Below, piece by piece: positions 36,108-44,692 of a DNA stretch of 64,000 nucleotides. This DNA is from an uncultured Clostridia bacterium. GTDB taxonomy: Bacteria; Bacillota; Clostridia; Christensenellales; Borkfalkiaceae. The notes beneath the pieces are model-generated. The model ran no database searches and was not told the origin of the DNA. It saw only the letters and a program-made list of their open reading frames with translations. The stretch's first letter is position 1, and every line of letters begins with the position of its first letter. Made by a program: the position numbers and the translations under genes. The stretch is taken from the NCBI GenBank assembly GCA_934271245.1, contig CAKQQY010000004.1, forward strand, positions 17,363-81,362, written 5' to 3'.

Positions 36108-37958
36108 TTATTTTCCTCTTTTTAATTTATTGTAATAGTAAATGGGTAAAGCCGACCACCCGTGACACAGGCTGCCTGCGCCGTCAAAATCTTCCGCCCC
36201 TTTCAGCGTCTCCCAAAAAGACGTTGCGCCGTGTTCCAGCATATATTTATAATTTTTATTTATGTCGTCGATTATATATTTTCCGTAATCGTCCGACACC
36301 TTAAAAAGAGCGTCGTACTTAAACGATAACATAGACAGCGTACACGGAATTAAACCGCTGTTCTTATCCGCTAATTTTTCGGCAATCGTTTTCGCTCTTA
36401 TACCGTCGGCAACGTCGGTTAAAATAGCATAGGAATTAACCAGTTCGGAAAAAGGAACGTCTTTCGTCGTGTAATAAAGTCCGTCTTTTTCCGAATAGAA
36501 CTCTTTATTTATTCTTTCTTTGACACGAGTATATATCCGATTATAATATTCGATATCGTTATTACGCAGTAATTCGCACGCTTTTATCATTGATTTTATC
36601 GCAATCAAAAAGGTTAAATTCAACGCGCAGTCGTACGGATAAGATACGTTGTCGAGGGTCGGATTCCATTCGTAAAAATTCCAGAAATCTTTTCCGAAAA
36701 AGTTTTGCACCAAATCTTCTTTTATGTTTTCGATAAACACGTTCAGCACTTCTTTTAATTTAGGGCAGTATTTTGCTATCAAGGAAGTATCTTTGGTATA
36801 TTCGGCATATTCTTCCATTGCGACGATATAAAAAAGAGAGAACGACGGGATTACCAAAGTACAGGACGTGGGAACGGTTATAGAAATCATTTTCGTCGCG
36901 TTTCTGTCTTCGCTCATCAGTTTCAACGCGGCGTATTGATATTCGTTATTGTTAAACACCGTATACCCGTATCTCATCTGAAAGCGACTGTCCAACGCAT
37001 AAAAAGCCTGCTCCCGCCAAGGACAATCGTAATAATGTTCAAACGCGTTAAGTTTTAACGTTTTTATCGAAGTATTATAAATTTTTTCTTCCAAACTATT
37101 CAGATTCAATAAATTATCTTTAAATCTGAAAGGATATTCGCAAGGTATAACGCCGATTTCTATAATATCGGCATCTGAATCGACTTGCAAATATCTGCAA
37201 CCTATTTTTCTGAACGGATTGAAAACTTCTTGTTTTCCGCAAGAAGTAACTTCGAACGAGAAATCTCTCCCCCCGATTATTCTCGGAACTTCGTCTTTTA
37301 TTAAATGCTCGGAAAAGGAAATCGTCGTCAATACTTTACCCGACGAATTCACTTCCATATAAAAAAGCCCGACCGTTTCTTCACCTAAATCGTAAACGTT
37401 ATCCGCAATCTTTTTCGCCGCCTTTTTTGGCAAAAACCTCAATAATTCGGTTTTCCGTAAAGTCGGTTCAGAAACCGACTCTATCTCTTTGGAATTTTGA
37501 AATTCACGTTTTTTCATCGTGTAATCCAAAGAAAAGGAATAACCTATTTGCTGCGTGATAAGTTTTCTTTTTTCGTTTACAAAATACGGCAGTAGTCTTG
37601 ATTTTGTCTCTTTGCCGGACGAAACAATCACCTTATCGTCAGAAATAATATCGAAACATACGCGCGGTGTCGCGACGTAATGGCAAAAGTTGTAATCCCC
37701 CTGATACCAGACCTGAACGGAAAAAGTGTTTTTACCCGCCTTTAAATATTTCGTTATATCTATTTTGTCATATACCTTATACCAGGGAAAATCGGCGTAT
37801 TGCCCTGCGTAAACAAACGTATCGTTGACATAAATTGCGTATTCGGTGTCGGCAGATATTTCGATTCGGGCGCTGTCTTTTGGTTTAAATTCTCCGACAA
37901 ATTCGGCGTAAGTATCGTTTTTTGTTTCTTGATTCAACCAGATCCATTTACCTTGCAT
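36108..37958 (-). CDS. GH78-like alpha-L-rhamnosidase, cytoplasmic
   Basis: 616 residues from ATG 37958 with GGGAG 8 bp upstream. The earlier ATG at 37979 lies 4 bp past the -10 hexamer, about where the transcript would begin, so it is not the start. N-terminal beta-domain (GKWIWLNQETKNDTYAEFVGEF, ISADTEYAIYVNDTFVYAGQY), then an (alpha/alpha)6 barrel from about 290 with CPWREQAFYALDSRFQMRYG (acidic catalytic patch of GH78-like enzymes), NFYEWNPTLDN, and GATSFWETL / SLCHGWSALPIYY near the end. Shorter than classical GH78 (700-1100). It would release L-rhamnose from an imported oligosaccharide. First gene of its operon, under the 37984-38049 promoter. Confidence 0.78.
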   Translation of the reverse strand: MQGKWIWLNQETKNDTYAEFVGEFKPKDSARIEISADTEYAIYVNDTFVYAGQYADFPWYKVYDKIDITKYLKAGKNTFSVQVWYQGDYNFCHYVATPRVCFDIISDDKVIVSSGKETKSRLLPYFVNEKRKLITQQIGYSFSLDYTMKKREFQNSKEIESVSEPTLRKTELLRFLPKKAAKKIADNVYDLGEETVGLFYMEVNSSGKVLTTISFSEHLIKDEVPRIIGGRDFSFEVTSCGKQEVFNPFRKIGCRYLQVDSDADIIEIGVIPCEYPFRFKDNLLNLNSLEEKIYNTSIKTLKLNAFEHYYDCPWREQAFYALDSRFQMRYGYTVFNNNEYQYAALKLMSEDRNATKMISITVPTSCTLVIPSFSLFYIVAMEEYAEYTKDTSLIAKYCPKLKEVLNVFIENIKEDLVQNFFGKDFWNFYEWNPTLDNVSYPYDCALNLTFLIAIKSMIKACELLRNNDIEYYNRIYTRVKERINKEFYSEKDGLYYTTKDVPFSELVNSYAILTDVADGIRAKTIAEKLADKNSGLIPCTLSMLSFKYDALFKVSDDYGKYIIDDINKNYKYMLEHGATSFWETLKGAEDFDGAGSLCHGWSALPIYYYNKLKRGK

Positions 37959-37983
37959 AATTTTTTCTCCCGTCGGCATTTAT

Positions 37984-38049
37984 ATTGTAATATTTGTTAT
38001 CTTTTATGTCAACATTAACCTGTTTCTTTTTTATCTCATTTTTTGATAT
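37984..38049 (-). promoter_or_regulatory. Promoter with right-regulon element, drives the GH78-GH2-isomerase operon
   Basis: Minus strand: 24-bp element (38026-38049, core ATCAAAAAATGAGAT), exactly 13 bp, -35 TTGACA, 17-bp spacer, -10 TACAAT. A strong core promoter with the shared element upstream. Confidence 0.85.
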
Positions 38050-38052
38050 TTA

Positions 38053-38093
38053 AAAAAACAGAGGCTGTCAAAAGACAACCCCTGCTGTTTTTT
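38053..38093 (-). terminator. Intrinsic terminator of the 40.7 to 38.1 kb transcript
   Basis: Interrupted stem (AAAAAACAG / CTGTTTTTT outer, TGTC / GACA inner) with a T-run on the minus strand, 10 bp beyond the stop of the surface-protein gene. Confidence 0.75.
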
Positions 38094-39557
38094 ATCGTAT
38101 TATCATTCCGTGATTATCCCGGTATAATTTTCCCTTATATATGCCGTCGCGTCTTCGCCCGTCTTTAAGGTTACGTTGCTGTACGTTACGACCGTTCCCC
38201 AGCAACTGCTCTCCGCAAGTCCGAATCTGAACGCCGTACCAGCCGCGTAACTTCCGCTCGCTTTAAGGTGTCCGTTCGTTACCGAAACGGGCATCGTATA
38301 ACAGTTACTGAAATTACCCGTGCATAATTCTCCGTCAACGTATAAGTAAATCGTGTCGTTATAAAGTATCAAGGTCAAATCGGCGTATAATTTTTCGGCG
38401 GTAAAGATATTCGTACTCGTAAAATATTCTCTGCCTTTATTATATCCGTCTTCTTCACAATTACCTACTGCGCTTAATATCTTATTCTTATTGATGTAGA
38501 ATTGAATACAATTTTCCTGCGCCGTCAAATCTTCGTCCGCGCTCATCGTAAAGCCTATCATAGCGTTATCGTCTACGTACGGAACGGTGATTCTCGCCGA
38601 CAATACCGCTACCGTTGTCGCTTCTCCCGAAAAATAGTAATACCCCGGCGCTTTCTTTATGAACGCTTCGTACGCTACCGCTTTATTGTTATAATTATTG
38701 CCGTTCTTTACAAAATTTTTGGATACGGAATTATCTATCAGCCCCTTATACAATTTATTCGTTTTGATTTCGTTCAGACCGTCTTCGCCCGTCTTTAAGG
38801 ATACTTCGCTATACGTTACGACCGTTCTCCAACAACTGCTCTCCGCAAGTCCGAATCTGAACGCGGTGCCTACTGCGTAACTTCCGCTCTCTTTAAGGTG
38901 TCCGCTCGTTACGGAAACGGGCATCGTATAACAGTTACTGAAATTACCCGTGCACATTTCTCCGTCGACGTATAAGTAAATCGTATCGTTATAAAATACC
39001 AGGCTCAAATCGGCGTATAATTTTTCGGCGGTAAAGATATTCGTACTCGTGAAATATTCTCTTCCTTTATTATATCCGTTTTCACAGTTACCGACTGCGC
39101 TCAATATCTTACTCTTACCTATATAGAATTGAATACAGTTTGTTTGCGATCCTAAATTATCGTCCGCGCTCATCGTAAAGCCTATCATGGCGTTATCGTC
39201 TACGTACGGAACGGTAATTCTCGCCGACAATACCGCAATCGTTGACGCTTCGTTAGAGAAGTAATAATACCCGGGCGCTTTCTTTGTAAACGCTTCGTAC
39301 TCTACCGACGTATTGCTGTAAACGTTGCCGTTCTTTACCATATTTTTTACAAATACTTCCGTCTTTTCAAACACGGCGGTATACGTTGCGTCTCCGGTGA
39401 CGCCGACAACTTCCGGAGTCCAACCGACAAAGTTTGTATATCTGGTCGTATCCGTTATAAAATCGGCAGGCGACTCGCCGTCGTACGTCGGAGTTTCGCC
39501 GTATTTAACGTTTTCGTCTGTTTCCAGAATCGTTCCGTCGGCATTTTTCCAGGTGAT
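38094..39557. repeat. Long direct repeat, copy 1 (matches 46063-47526)
   Basis: 1464 bp shared with 46063-47526 at a constant offset of 7969 bp, with about six base differences that I could find by eye. It covers the last InlB-like repeat (part) and both lectin-like modules of the surface protein, plus the stop codon and about 10 bp beyond it. Confidence 0.9.
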
Positions 39558-40586
39558 TGTAAAAAGTTTATCGACTGCGGTATACTTTGCGGTTAACGTT
39601 ACCGATTCGTTAAACACGGTGTCTGTCGTAACTCTCGTTTCACCGTTAAACCAACCGTCAAATCTGTAAGTTTTATCAACTTCTTCCGCTTTCGTCGGGT
39701 CATTCGGAAGTTCGGAAATTTTTTCGCCTTCTAATATTTTTATTGTTTCTTCGGCTTCGCCGTTTGCTTTATCGAAAGTAATTACGATTTCCTTTTTTAT
39801 CGCGGGTTTATTTTCTTCGTTGGTAATTTCTTTTGTGGCAGTCACGCCGTCTCTTACTATGACCGTTTTACCCTTAAACGCGTTACTTGTATTGACCTTA
39901 TCGATTAAAGTATCGTAATCTTTACCGTTTTCTACCACGATAGGATTCGCTTTTTCTCCAAACCAACCGTAGTTTTCAAATATCGTGTCGACGTTTTTAA
40001 AGTCGGCGTCGAAAATTGCCGACGTTATTACCCCGTACTGCGAGCGTGTAATATTATCTATACTTCTTTCGCCCGTCTCGTCAGCCCCCTTGGGGAATTC
40101 CGCGTATTTATAAACAGGTGTTTCCGCGGTATTATCCACGATAAACGCTATGCACGCCAAATTCCGTCCGACCAGCACGGCGCTCGCTTTATATAAATTC
40201 ACTATACAAACGTTAGCGTAGTAATATTCGCCGTCTTTATAAATTTTTGTTTCGTCAAGTTTTCCGCCGATTTTATTTTGCATATTTACGTAATTATTCG
40301 TATAATCTGCAAAATCTTCTGCATACGTAATATATGCGTGTAGCTCAACTTTGTTTTCTTTATCGTTGGTTACGATTTTATCGTACGTGGATTTATCGAA
40401 TCTGACTTTGAATCTTAATCCGTCTTTTCCCAACTTTAAGTTTGCGCCGTACGCCATTTCGAAAGAGCCTGTTTCTTCTGCCATAACTTTGCCCGTTGAA
40501 AAAGACACCGAAAGACACAACGTACACGTTACCAAAAGCAATAAGATTAAAATCGATATACGTTTTTTGTTTTTACTCATTTTCAT
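38103..40586 (-). CDS. Secreted surface protein: GLRF domain, two InlB-like repeats, two lectin-like modules
   Basis: 827 residues with signal peptide about 1-36 (cleavage near KVMA). Residues about 40-230 contain GANLKLGKDGLRFKVRFD, the same domain type that starts the mature 16781-18526 protein. Two Listeria-Bacteroides-type repeats follow (about 265-340 FDGWFNGETRVTTDTVF, and 343-412 KYGETPTYDGES). Two concanavalin-like modules of about 200 residues end the protein (about 413-620 and 622-827), each with PGYYYFS, CIQFYI, LYADL, IYLYVDGE and FRFGLAESSCW. No lipobox and no C-terminal anchor. Preceded by the 39-residue peptide gene (23-bp gap). The C-terminal 478 residues are practically identical to the end of the 46072-50889 protein. 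Confidence 0.8.
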   Translation of the reverse strand: MKMSKNKKRISILILLLLVTCTLCLSVSFSTGKVMAEETGSFEMAYGANLKLGKDGLRFKVRFDKSTYDKIVTNDKENKVELHAYITYAEDFADYTNNYVNMQNKIGGKLDETKIYKDGEYYYANVCIVNLYKASAVLVGRNLACIAFIVDNTAETPVYKYAEFPKGADETGERSIDNITRSQYGVITSAIFDADFKNVDTIFENYGWFGEKANPIVVENGKDYDTLIDKVNTSNAFKGKTVIVRDGVTATKEITNEENKPAIKKEIVITFDKANGEAEETIKILEGEKISELPNDPTKAEEVDKTYRFDGWFNGETRVTTDTVFNESVTLTAKYTAVDKLFTITWKNADGTILETDENVKYGETPTYDGESPADFITDTTRYTNFVGWTPEVVGVTGDATYTAVFEKTEVFVKNMVKNGNVYSNTSVEYEAFTKKAPGYYYFSNEASTIAVLSARITVPYVDDNAMIGFTMSADDNLGSQTNCIQFYIGKSKILSAVGNCENGYNKGREYFTSTNIFTAEKLYADLSLVFYNDTIYLYVDGEMCTGNFSNCYTMPVSVTSGHLKESGSYAVGTAFRFGLAESSCWRTVVTYSEVSLKTGEDGLNEIKTNKLYKGLIDNSVSKNFVKNGNNYNNKAVAYEAFIKKAPGYYYFSGEATTVAVLSARITVPYVDDNAMIGFTMSADEDLTAQENCIQFYINKNKILSAVGNCEEDGYNKGREYFTSTNIFTAEKLYADLTLILYNDTIYLYVDGELCTGNFSNCYTMPVSVTNGHLKASGSYAAGTAFRFGLAESSCWGTVVTYSNVTLKTGEDATAYIRENYTGIITE

Positions 40587-40609
40587 TTTCCCCCTGATTC
40601 CGTAATTGT

Positions 40610-40729
40610 TTAAGGAATAAGCCCGCCTGCGTCATAATCGTTATCTTTGGCCTCGTCGTTGCTTGCCGCCATCACCTCGACTTTTAAAAAGTCGATAAGC
40701 GCCAAATCCGGTTTTTCGTAATTCTTCAT
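40610..40729 (-). CDS. 39-residue acidic peptide preceding a GLRF-domain surface protein
   Basis: ATG 40729 has GGAGGG 5 bp upstream; the frame stays open further upstream but without another good site. Sequence features: KNYEKPDLALIDF, then EVMAASNDEA and an acidic Gly-rich tail. It aligns with the 47-residue peptide at 18526-18669. No signal or membrane segment. It is the first gene after the element-bearing promoter at 40917-40981, with a leader of about 180 bases that contains two strong palindromes (40803-40844). The function is unknown. Ideas: a chaperone-like or secretion-linked partner, a peptide precursor, or a regulatory leader. Confidence 0.72.
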   Translation of the reverse strand: MKNYEKPDLALIDFLKVEVMAASNDEAKDNDYDAGGLIP

Positions 40730-40802
40730 TTTTCCCTCCGTATATAATTTTTTTATACTTCCGCGCGGAGATTCCGCGCGATAATCCATATTAAGCGTTT
40801 TT

Positions 40803-40844
40803 GCCCGACAAAAAGTTTTGTCGGGCAAAGGGCATGCCCTTTGC
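40803..40844. repeat. Two overlapping strong palindromes in the peptide-gene leader
   Basis: 11-bp stem GCCCGACAAAA / TTTTGTCGGGC (40803-40826), immediately overlapped by the perfect 20-base palindrome GCAAAGGGCATGCCCTTTGC (40825-40844). No U-run follows on the minus strand. In the transcript from 40.9 kb they form alternative structures sharing the bases GC, which could gate translation or block readthrough from the upstream operon. The rest of the gap 40730-41036 holds only the promoter. Confidence 0.6.
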
Positions 40845-40916
40845 AAAAAGTTTTAAATGGTTTTTATTGACGTAAATTGCGTTTAATACGACAATCCCTT
40901 AAACCTTTCTAATTAC

Positions 40917-40981
40917 AGCATAATTCCGCCAAAAAATAAATCAATAGCAAAATAGCGTTTTTTTGTCTCATTTTTTGATAT
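40917..40981 (-). promoter_or_regulatory. Promoter with right-regulon element, drives the 39-aa peptide and surface protein
   Basis: Minus strand: 24-bp element (40958-40981, core ATCAAAAAATGAGAC), 13 bp, -35 TTGATT, 16-bp spacer, -10 TATGCT. Weak -10, same geometry as the other copies. Confidence 0.8.
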
Positions 40982-41036
40982 AAATATGCCGTTTATGTAT
41001 CATTTCAAATAATAATTCGTTTTTTTACGAAAAAAA

Positions 41037-42317
41037 TCACAAATCGATTTTTATACATTTATCTTCCTTTCTGCTTCTATCCGCCGCGTAAACGCATTCG
41101 TGACCGTTGATAGAATCGGAAATATCCGTAGAAGAAATACTCGGTTCTTCCCCGCGCATACGCTTTACGAAATCGCGCATTAAACCCATATCTCCGCCGC
41201 CGTGACCGACGCCCGCTTCTATTTTTGCCATAACGTCTACTTCTTCTTGTTTATACCAACTCGATTCGAAATCGAATTTTCTTATATAATACTTATTGTC
41301 TTCAAAGAAACCTTCTATTTCGCCTTGCGTACCTATAACGTGAATTTTTCTCCCCGGTCTTGCCACTGCGGATAGTAGCGAATGAAATGCCGTTGAGCCG
41401 TTATTAAACTTTAACATTACGCCCTGATGGTCAACAAGGTCCGTATCCGTTTTATACGCGCAAACCCCCATCGGGTCATCTGTCTTTAACGCCTGTAATT
41501 TTTCCTCTTCGGTAATATCTTCATAATTTTTCTTTATCCCCCGATACGTTAAAAACGAAAACAGAGAATTCTTGATATATAAAGATTTCGCGCTGAATCT
41601 GCAAGTATCGATATACGGGCATCCGTCGTAACATCTCTCGGGGCTTCCCTTCGGCGCCTTTTCGGGAACGATAAAGTTTCTGCCTCCGAAACTTACAACT
41701 TCGTTCGGCGTGGTTGCGTTATTAAGCCAACAGATAAGGTCTATATCGTGGCAACATTTAGCCAGAAGATAACTGCTGCCGCATCTTTTTTCGTTATTCC
41801 ATTTTCCACGAATAAAAGAAGTGGATGCATGGCATACCCCTACGAGTTCGCTGGTTTCCATATGCACGATTTCGCCGATTTTACCGTCTAATATGTCTTT
41901 CTTTATTGAACTATAAAACGGCGTGTAACGAAGAACGTGGCAAACCATCATAATTCTGTTATTGTTTTTTGCAACGTCTCTCAACTCTTCGAGTTGTTTT
42001 GCATTGTTTACAACGGGTTTTTCAACCAAAACGTTATAGCCGAGTCGTAACAGCGTTTTTGCCTGCGAATAGTGAAGTAAATCCATAGTCGCGACAATCG
42101 CGCAGTCCGCAATTTTACCGAGTTTTACTAATTCGTCAAAACTATATATACATTGCTCGTCTGTTAAATTGAACTTTTCCCGGGCAAGTCCCATTCTGTA
42201 TTCGTCAGGGTCAACGACCGCTTTAATTTCTAATTCCTCGGGATATTTTTTCGCGTAGTCGGCATAAATACTTCCTCTGTCGCCATAACCGACAATCACC
42301 GTCGTAACTTTTTTCAT
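41037..42317 (-). CDS. Gfo/Idh/MocA family sugar oxidoreductase
   Basis: 426 residues. NAD(P)-dependent dehydrogenase fold: Rossmann start TTVIVGYGDRGSIYADYA (about 5-22), the EKP motif in LVEKPVV (about 97), and a C-terminal alpha/beta domain. A cysteine cluster (RCYDGCPYIDTCRFSA, about 227-242) is typical of one Gfo/Idh subgroup. Members oxidise sugars, inositols or sugar acids, or act as hydrolases using NAD. It is the last gene of the 15.6-kb operon from 56.7 kb, so it probably works on a sugar released from the imported glycan. The substrate is unknown. Confidence 0.88.
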   Translation of the reverse strand: MKKVTTVIVGYGDRGSIYADYAKKYPEELEIKAVVDPDEYRMGLAREKFNLTDEQCIYSFDELVKLGKIADCAIVATMDLLHYSQAKTLLRLGYNVLVEKPVVNNAKQLEELRDVAKNNNRIMMVCHVLRYTPFYSSIKKDILDGKIGEIVHMETSELVGVCHASTSFIRGKWNNEKRCGSSYLLAKCCHDIDLICWLNNATTPNEVVSFGGRNFIVPEKAPKGSPERCYDGCPYIDTCRFSAKSLYIKNSLFSFLTYRGIKKNYEDITEEEKLQALKTDDPMGVCAYKTDTDLVDHQGVMLKFNNGSTAFHSLLSAVARPGRKIHVIGTQGEIEGFFEDNKYYIRKFDFESSWYKQEEVDVMAKIEAGVGHGGGDMGLMRDFVKRMRGEEPSISSTDISDSINGHECVYAADRSRKEDKCIKIDL

Positions 42318-42321
42318 TTCC

Positions 42322-43962
42322 TTATACCTTCTTTTTCAATTTAATAATCGGAATAATTGCAAACGCCGCAAATAAGGGTAATCCGTTTATTGTTCCGTTG
42401 CACCCCGAACTTTCCTCTTTTGTCGGTTCGTTTTCGTTTTCCCGAGCATTTTTATATATTATTTCAAGTTTGTTTTCTTCGCCGTAAATAATCTGATATT
42501 TACCGTTTTCGCTTGCCGTGATTTCTTTGTCGTTGAATTTTACCGTATCGACTTCATAACCCGTATACGGTCTGATGTCCACGGTTACCCGTGTTCCTAT
42601 TTTTTGTTTTAAGGCGTTGGGAGTCGTTATCACACGACCTTTGGAAGAATCGTTGACAATCTTTAAAACTCTCGCGTCTTCTTCAAAATAAATCGAAACC
42701 AGATACCTTATAGGATTATTTAATTCTGAAACGTCAAGCGTCATCTGATTATTCTGATAAGACGTAACGGGATATCCGCTTTGCCCTTTATAATAATATT
42801 TTTTATCGTTTACGATAACCGAAGACAATTTATATCCCGAATCTGCTTTTATGTCGCTTATTATAATCTGATTGTTTTGGTAAATTACGTCAGCCGTACC
42901 GTTGGCGCAAGTCAACTTTACTTTTCCGTCGGTACTTTCCTCCATAGAAAGAAGTTTCTCCGCAAATCTTTCGCCCAACGTAATATCGTCTTTGCTATTA
43001 AAGTGATACTGATCTGTTCCCACGTTTACGATCTTTCCGTTCGCGTCATACTTCGTGATAATCAAATCGCTCGTTTCAATCGTTTCGACATAATCCATAT
43101 CCCTCGCTACCTTATCCTGAAGAGCGTTGATAACGGGAACGCCGGGGTTATCGGGAGTTGCAAACGTCGTTGCGATTTTACCGATAACAAAACGCATATC
43201 GATTGTTTTTTCGTCCCCGGTAACAGAATAAATATCGTTTCTGATATCCGTTATAAATTGTTTTAACAAAACGGCGTAATCCTTTCCTGCCCCCGTACAG
43301 CCCAAGCCGACGTCCTGTTCGCCCTGCATCCATACCATTCCTTTGACAACCGGGTTATATCCGTTTTGTTTAAGTTGAGTGTATACTTTCTTAAAATTCT
43401 CTACAAAAAGTTTATATAAGTAACCCGTATACGTTTCATTTAAAACAGTATTATTCAGATCGGGTTCGTACCCTTCGCTCCACAACGAACGCGGATACCA
43501 GTTTCCGTATGACCCGCGATAAACGGCAGGTTCGTCCTGCAAACACGTTCCGCCCGCGGCGGTCTTGAAAATAAACGCTTTATTTTCAGACGTGTAGGCG
43601 TTGTTTAAGACTTTCGCCATACCGTATTCCGGTCCCATACATGCGATATTCGTACCGTACCCCGCTGATACGTATTTTTTAAAATCCGTATATTCAAGCC
43701 AGTTTTGTCCGACTCCGCCGGTAATATATTTGTCGGTTTGTCCGGCATACATTACGTTATTGAATTTAACGTTCTTTTCTTGTTCGGACAAACCCGAAAT
43801 CGTCGTATAACCGGCGGCGTTGCTTTGTCCGCCTATCAGATACATATCTATATTTTTGGAAACAGACGTTTCAGCCTTTGTATAACTTAATTTTGACAGA
43901 AAAGCCACGTTTGCAAAGCACAACGCAACAGCCATCAGAACAGGTATAATTGCCTTTTTCAT
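42322..43962 (-). CDS. Secreted SGNH/sialate-O-acetylesterase-like carbohydrate esterase with C-terminal anchor
   Basis: 546 residues from ATG 43962, with GAGG 9 bp upstream inside the end of the previous gene. Signal peptide about 1-31. Catalytic domain about 35-330: MYLIGGQSNAAGYT holds the nucleophile Ser of the GQSN-type SGNH esterases, WMQGEQDVGLG a conserved central block, and DQYHFNSKD a late Asp-x-x-His. About 350-515 is beta-rich with two InlB-like stretches (SSKGRVITTPNALKQKIGT). The end is a low-complexity linker, GCNGTINGLPLFAAF, a hydrophobic helix and LKKKV, a cell-surface anchoring signal that differs from LPXTG. It would remove acetyl groups from extracellular polysaccharide. 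Confidence 0.82.
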   Translation of the reverse strand: MKKAIIPVLMAVALCFANVAFLSKLSYTKAETSVSKNIDMYLIGGQSNAAGYTTISGLSEQEKNVKFNNVMYAGQTDKYITGGVGQNWLEYTDFKKYVSAGYGTNIACMGPEYGMAKVLNNAYTSENKAFIFKTAAGGTCLQDEPAVYRGSYGNWYPRSLWSEGYEPDLNNTVLNETYTGYLYKLFVENFKKVYTQLKQNGYNPVVKGMVWMQGEQDVGLGCTGAGKDYAVLLKQFITDIRNDIYSVTGDEKTIDMRFVIGKIATTFATPDNPGVPVINALQDKVARDMDYVETIETSDLIITKYDANGKIVNVGTDQYHFNSKDDITLGERFAEKLLSMEESTDGKVKLTCANGTADVIYQNNQIIISDIKADSGYKLSSVIVNDKKYYYKGQSGYPVTSYQNNQMTLDVSELNNPIRYLVSIYFEEDARVLKIVNDSSKGRVITTPNALKQKIGTRVTVDIRPYTGYEVDTVKFNDKEITASENGKYQIIYGEENKLEIIYKNARENENEPTKEESSGCNGTINGLPLFAAFAIIPIIKLKKKV

Positions 43963-43966
43963 AACA

Positions 43967-44692
43967 TTAATCCTCAAACATTTTTTCTAAAAGTTTTATG
44001 GCCATATAATAATGCAACTCTCTGACGGGATGATTTAATTTGTTTGCCAGCAACTCCGTGGTGTCGACATGATTATCTTTCATCAGTTTCCACGTTTTTC
44101 TGACGTCGCAAACTTTAATATTTCTCTCGTCGCATTCTTTAATTGCTTCTTCAAAATATTTATCCAACAACCCGTCGTTCTGAATCTTTGCAAAATCTTT
44201 TGACAAGTCAATAAACAACTTATCTTTAAGAGTATGGCTCGTGTGGTCGCACATGTAATTCTGAGTCAGAAAAATCGCTTCGCTTCCGATACTCAATATC
44301 TTATCGAACATCTCGCCTAAATTTTTCTTATATTGCTCAATGCCTTTTTCTCCTTTTACGGAATCGTTCAGACCAAAAGACACAACAACCAAATCGGGAC
44401 GGTGCGATAAAACGTTCTGTTCAAGATTATTTAATCCCGTCGACGTATCTGCGCCGTTCATTCCCGCATTGACGTAATCGATCTGCACACACGGATATAA
44501 CAAGGACATAATTTCTTCAAATCTTTTTACATATCCGCTTTTGGAATCAAACACAGTCGTAAGCGAGTTTTCGCCCACCGCCTCACACTCAAAACACCCT
44601 TGCGTTACGCTGTCGCCGATAAAAGCGATTACGGGAATCTGCGTATTGTAAATATCTTGTTGCCGACGGATAATTTTTTTTAATACTTTCAT
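43967..44692 (-). CDS. SGNH/GDSL hydrolase, cytoplasmic, putative carbohydrate esterase
   Basis: 241 residues from ATG 44692, overlapping the aldolase stop by 1 bp (TAATG), with AAGGAAG upstream; the longer frame would overlap the aldolase by 110 bp. Block I with nucleophile Ser is VIAFIGDSVTQG (about 20-31), block II GMNGADTS (about 75), block III SFGLNDS (about 103), and the catalytic His is probably in KLNHPVREL near the C-terminus. No signal peptide. It probably deacetylates imported sugars. Confidence 0.85.
   Translation of the reverse strand: MKVLKKIIRRQQDIYNTQIPVIAFIGDSVTQGCFECEAVGENSLTTVFDSKSGYVKRFEEIMSLLYPCVQIDYVNAGMNGADTSTGLNNLEQNVLSHRPDLVVVSFGLNDSVKGEKGIEQYKKNLGEMFDKILSIGSEAIFLTQNYMCDHTSHTLKDKLFIDLSKDFAKIQNDGLLDKYFEEAIKECDERNIKVCDVRKTWKLMKDNHVDTTELLANKLNHPVRELHYYMAIKLLEKMFED

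Noticed and set aside
37959..37979. Start of the GH78-like gene at ATG 37979
   Set aside because: That ATG lies within a few bases of the predicted transcription start; ATG 37958 has GGGAG at good spacing.
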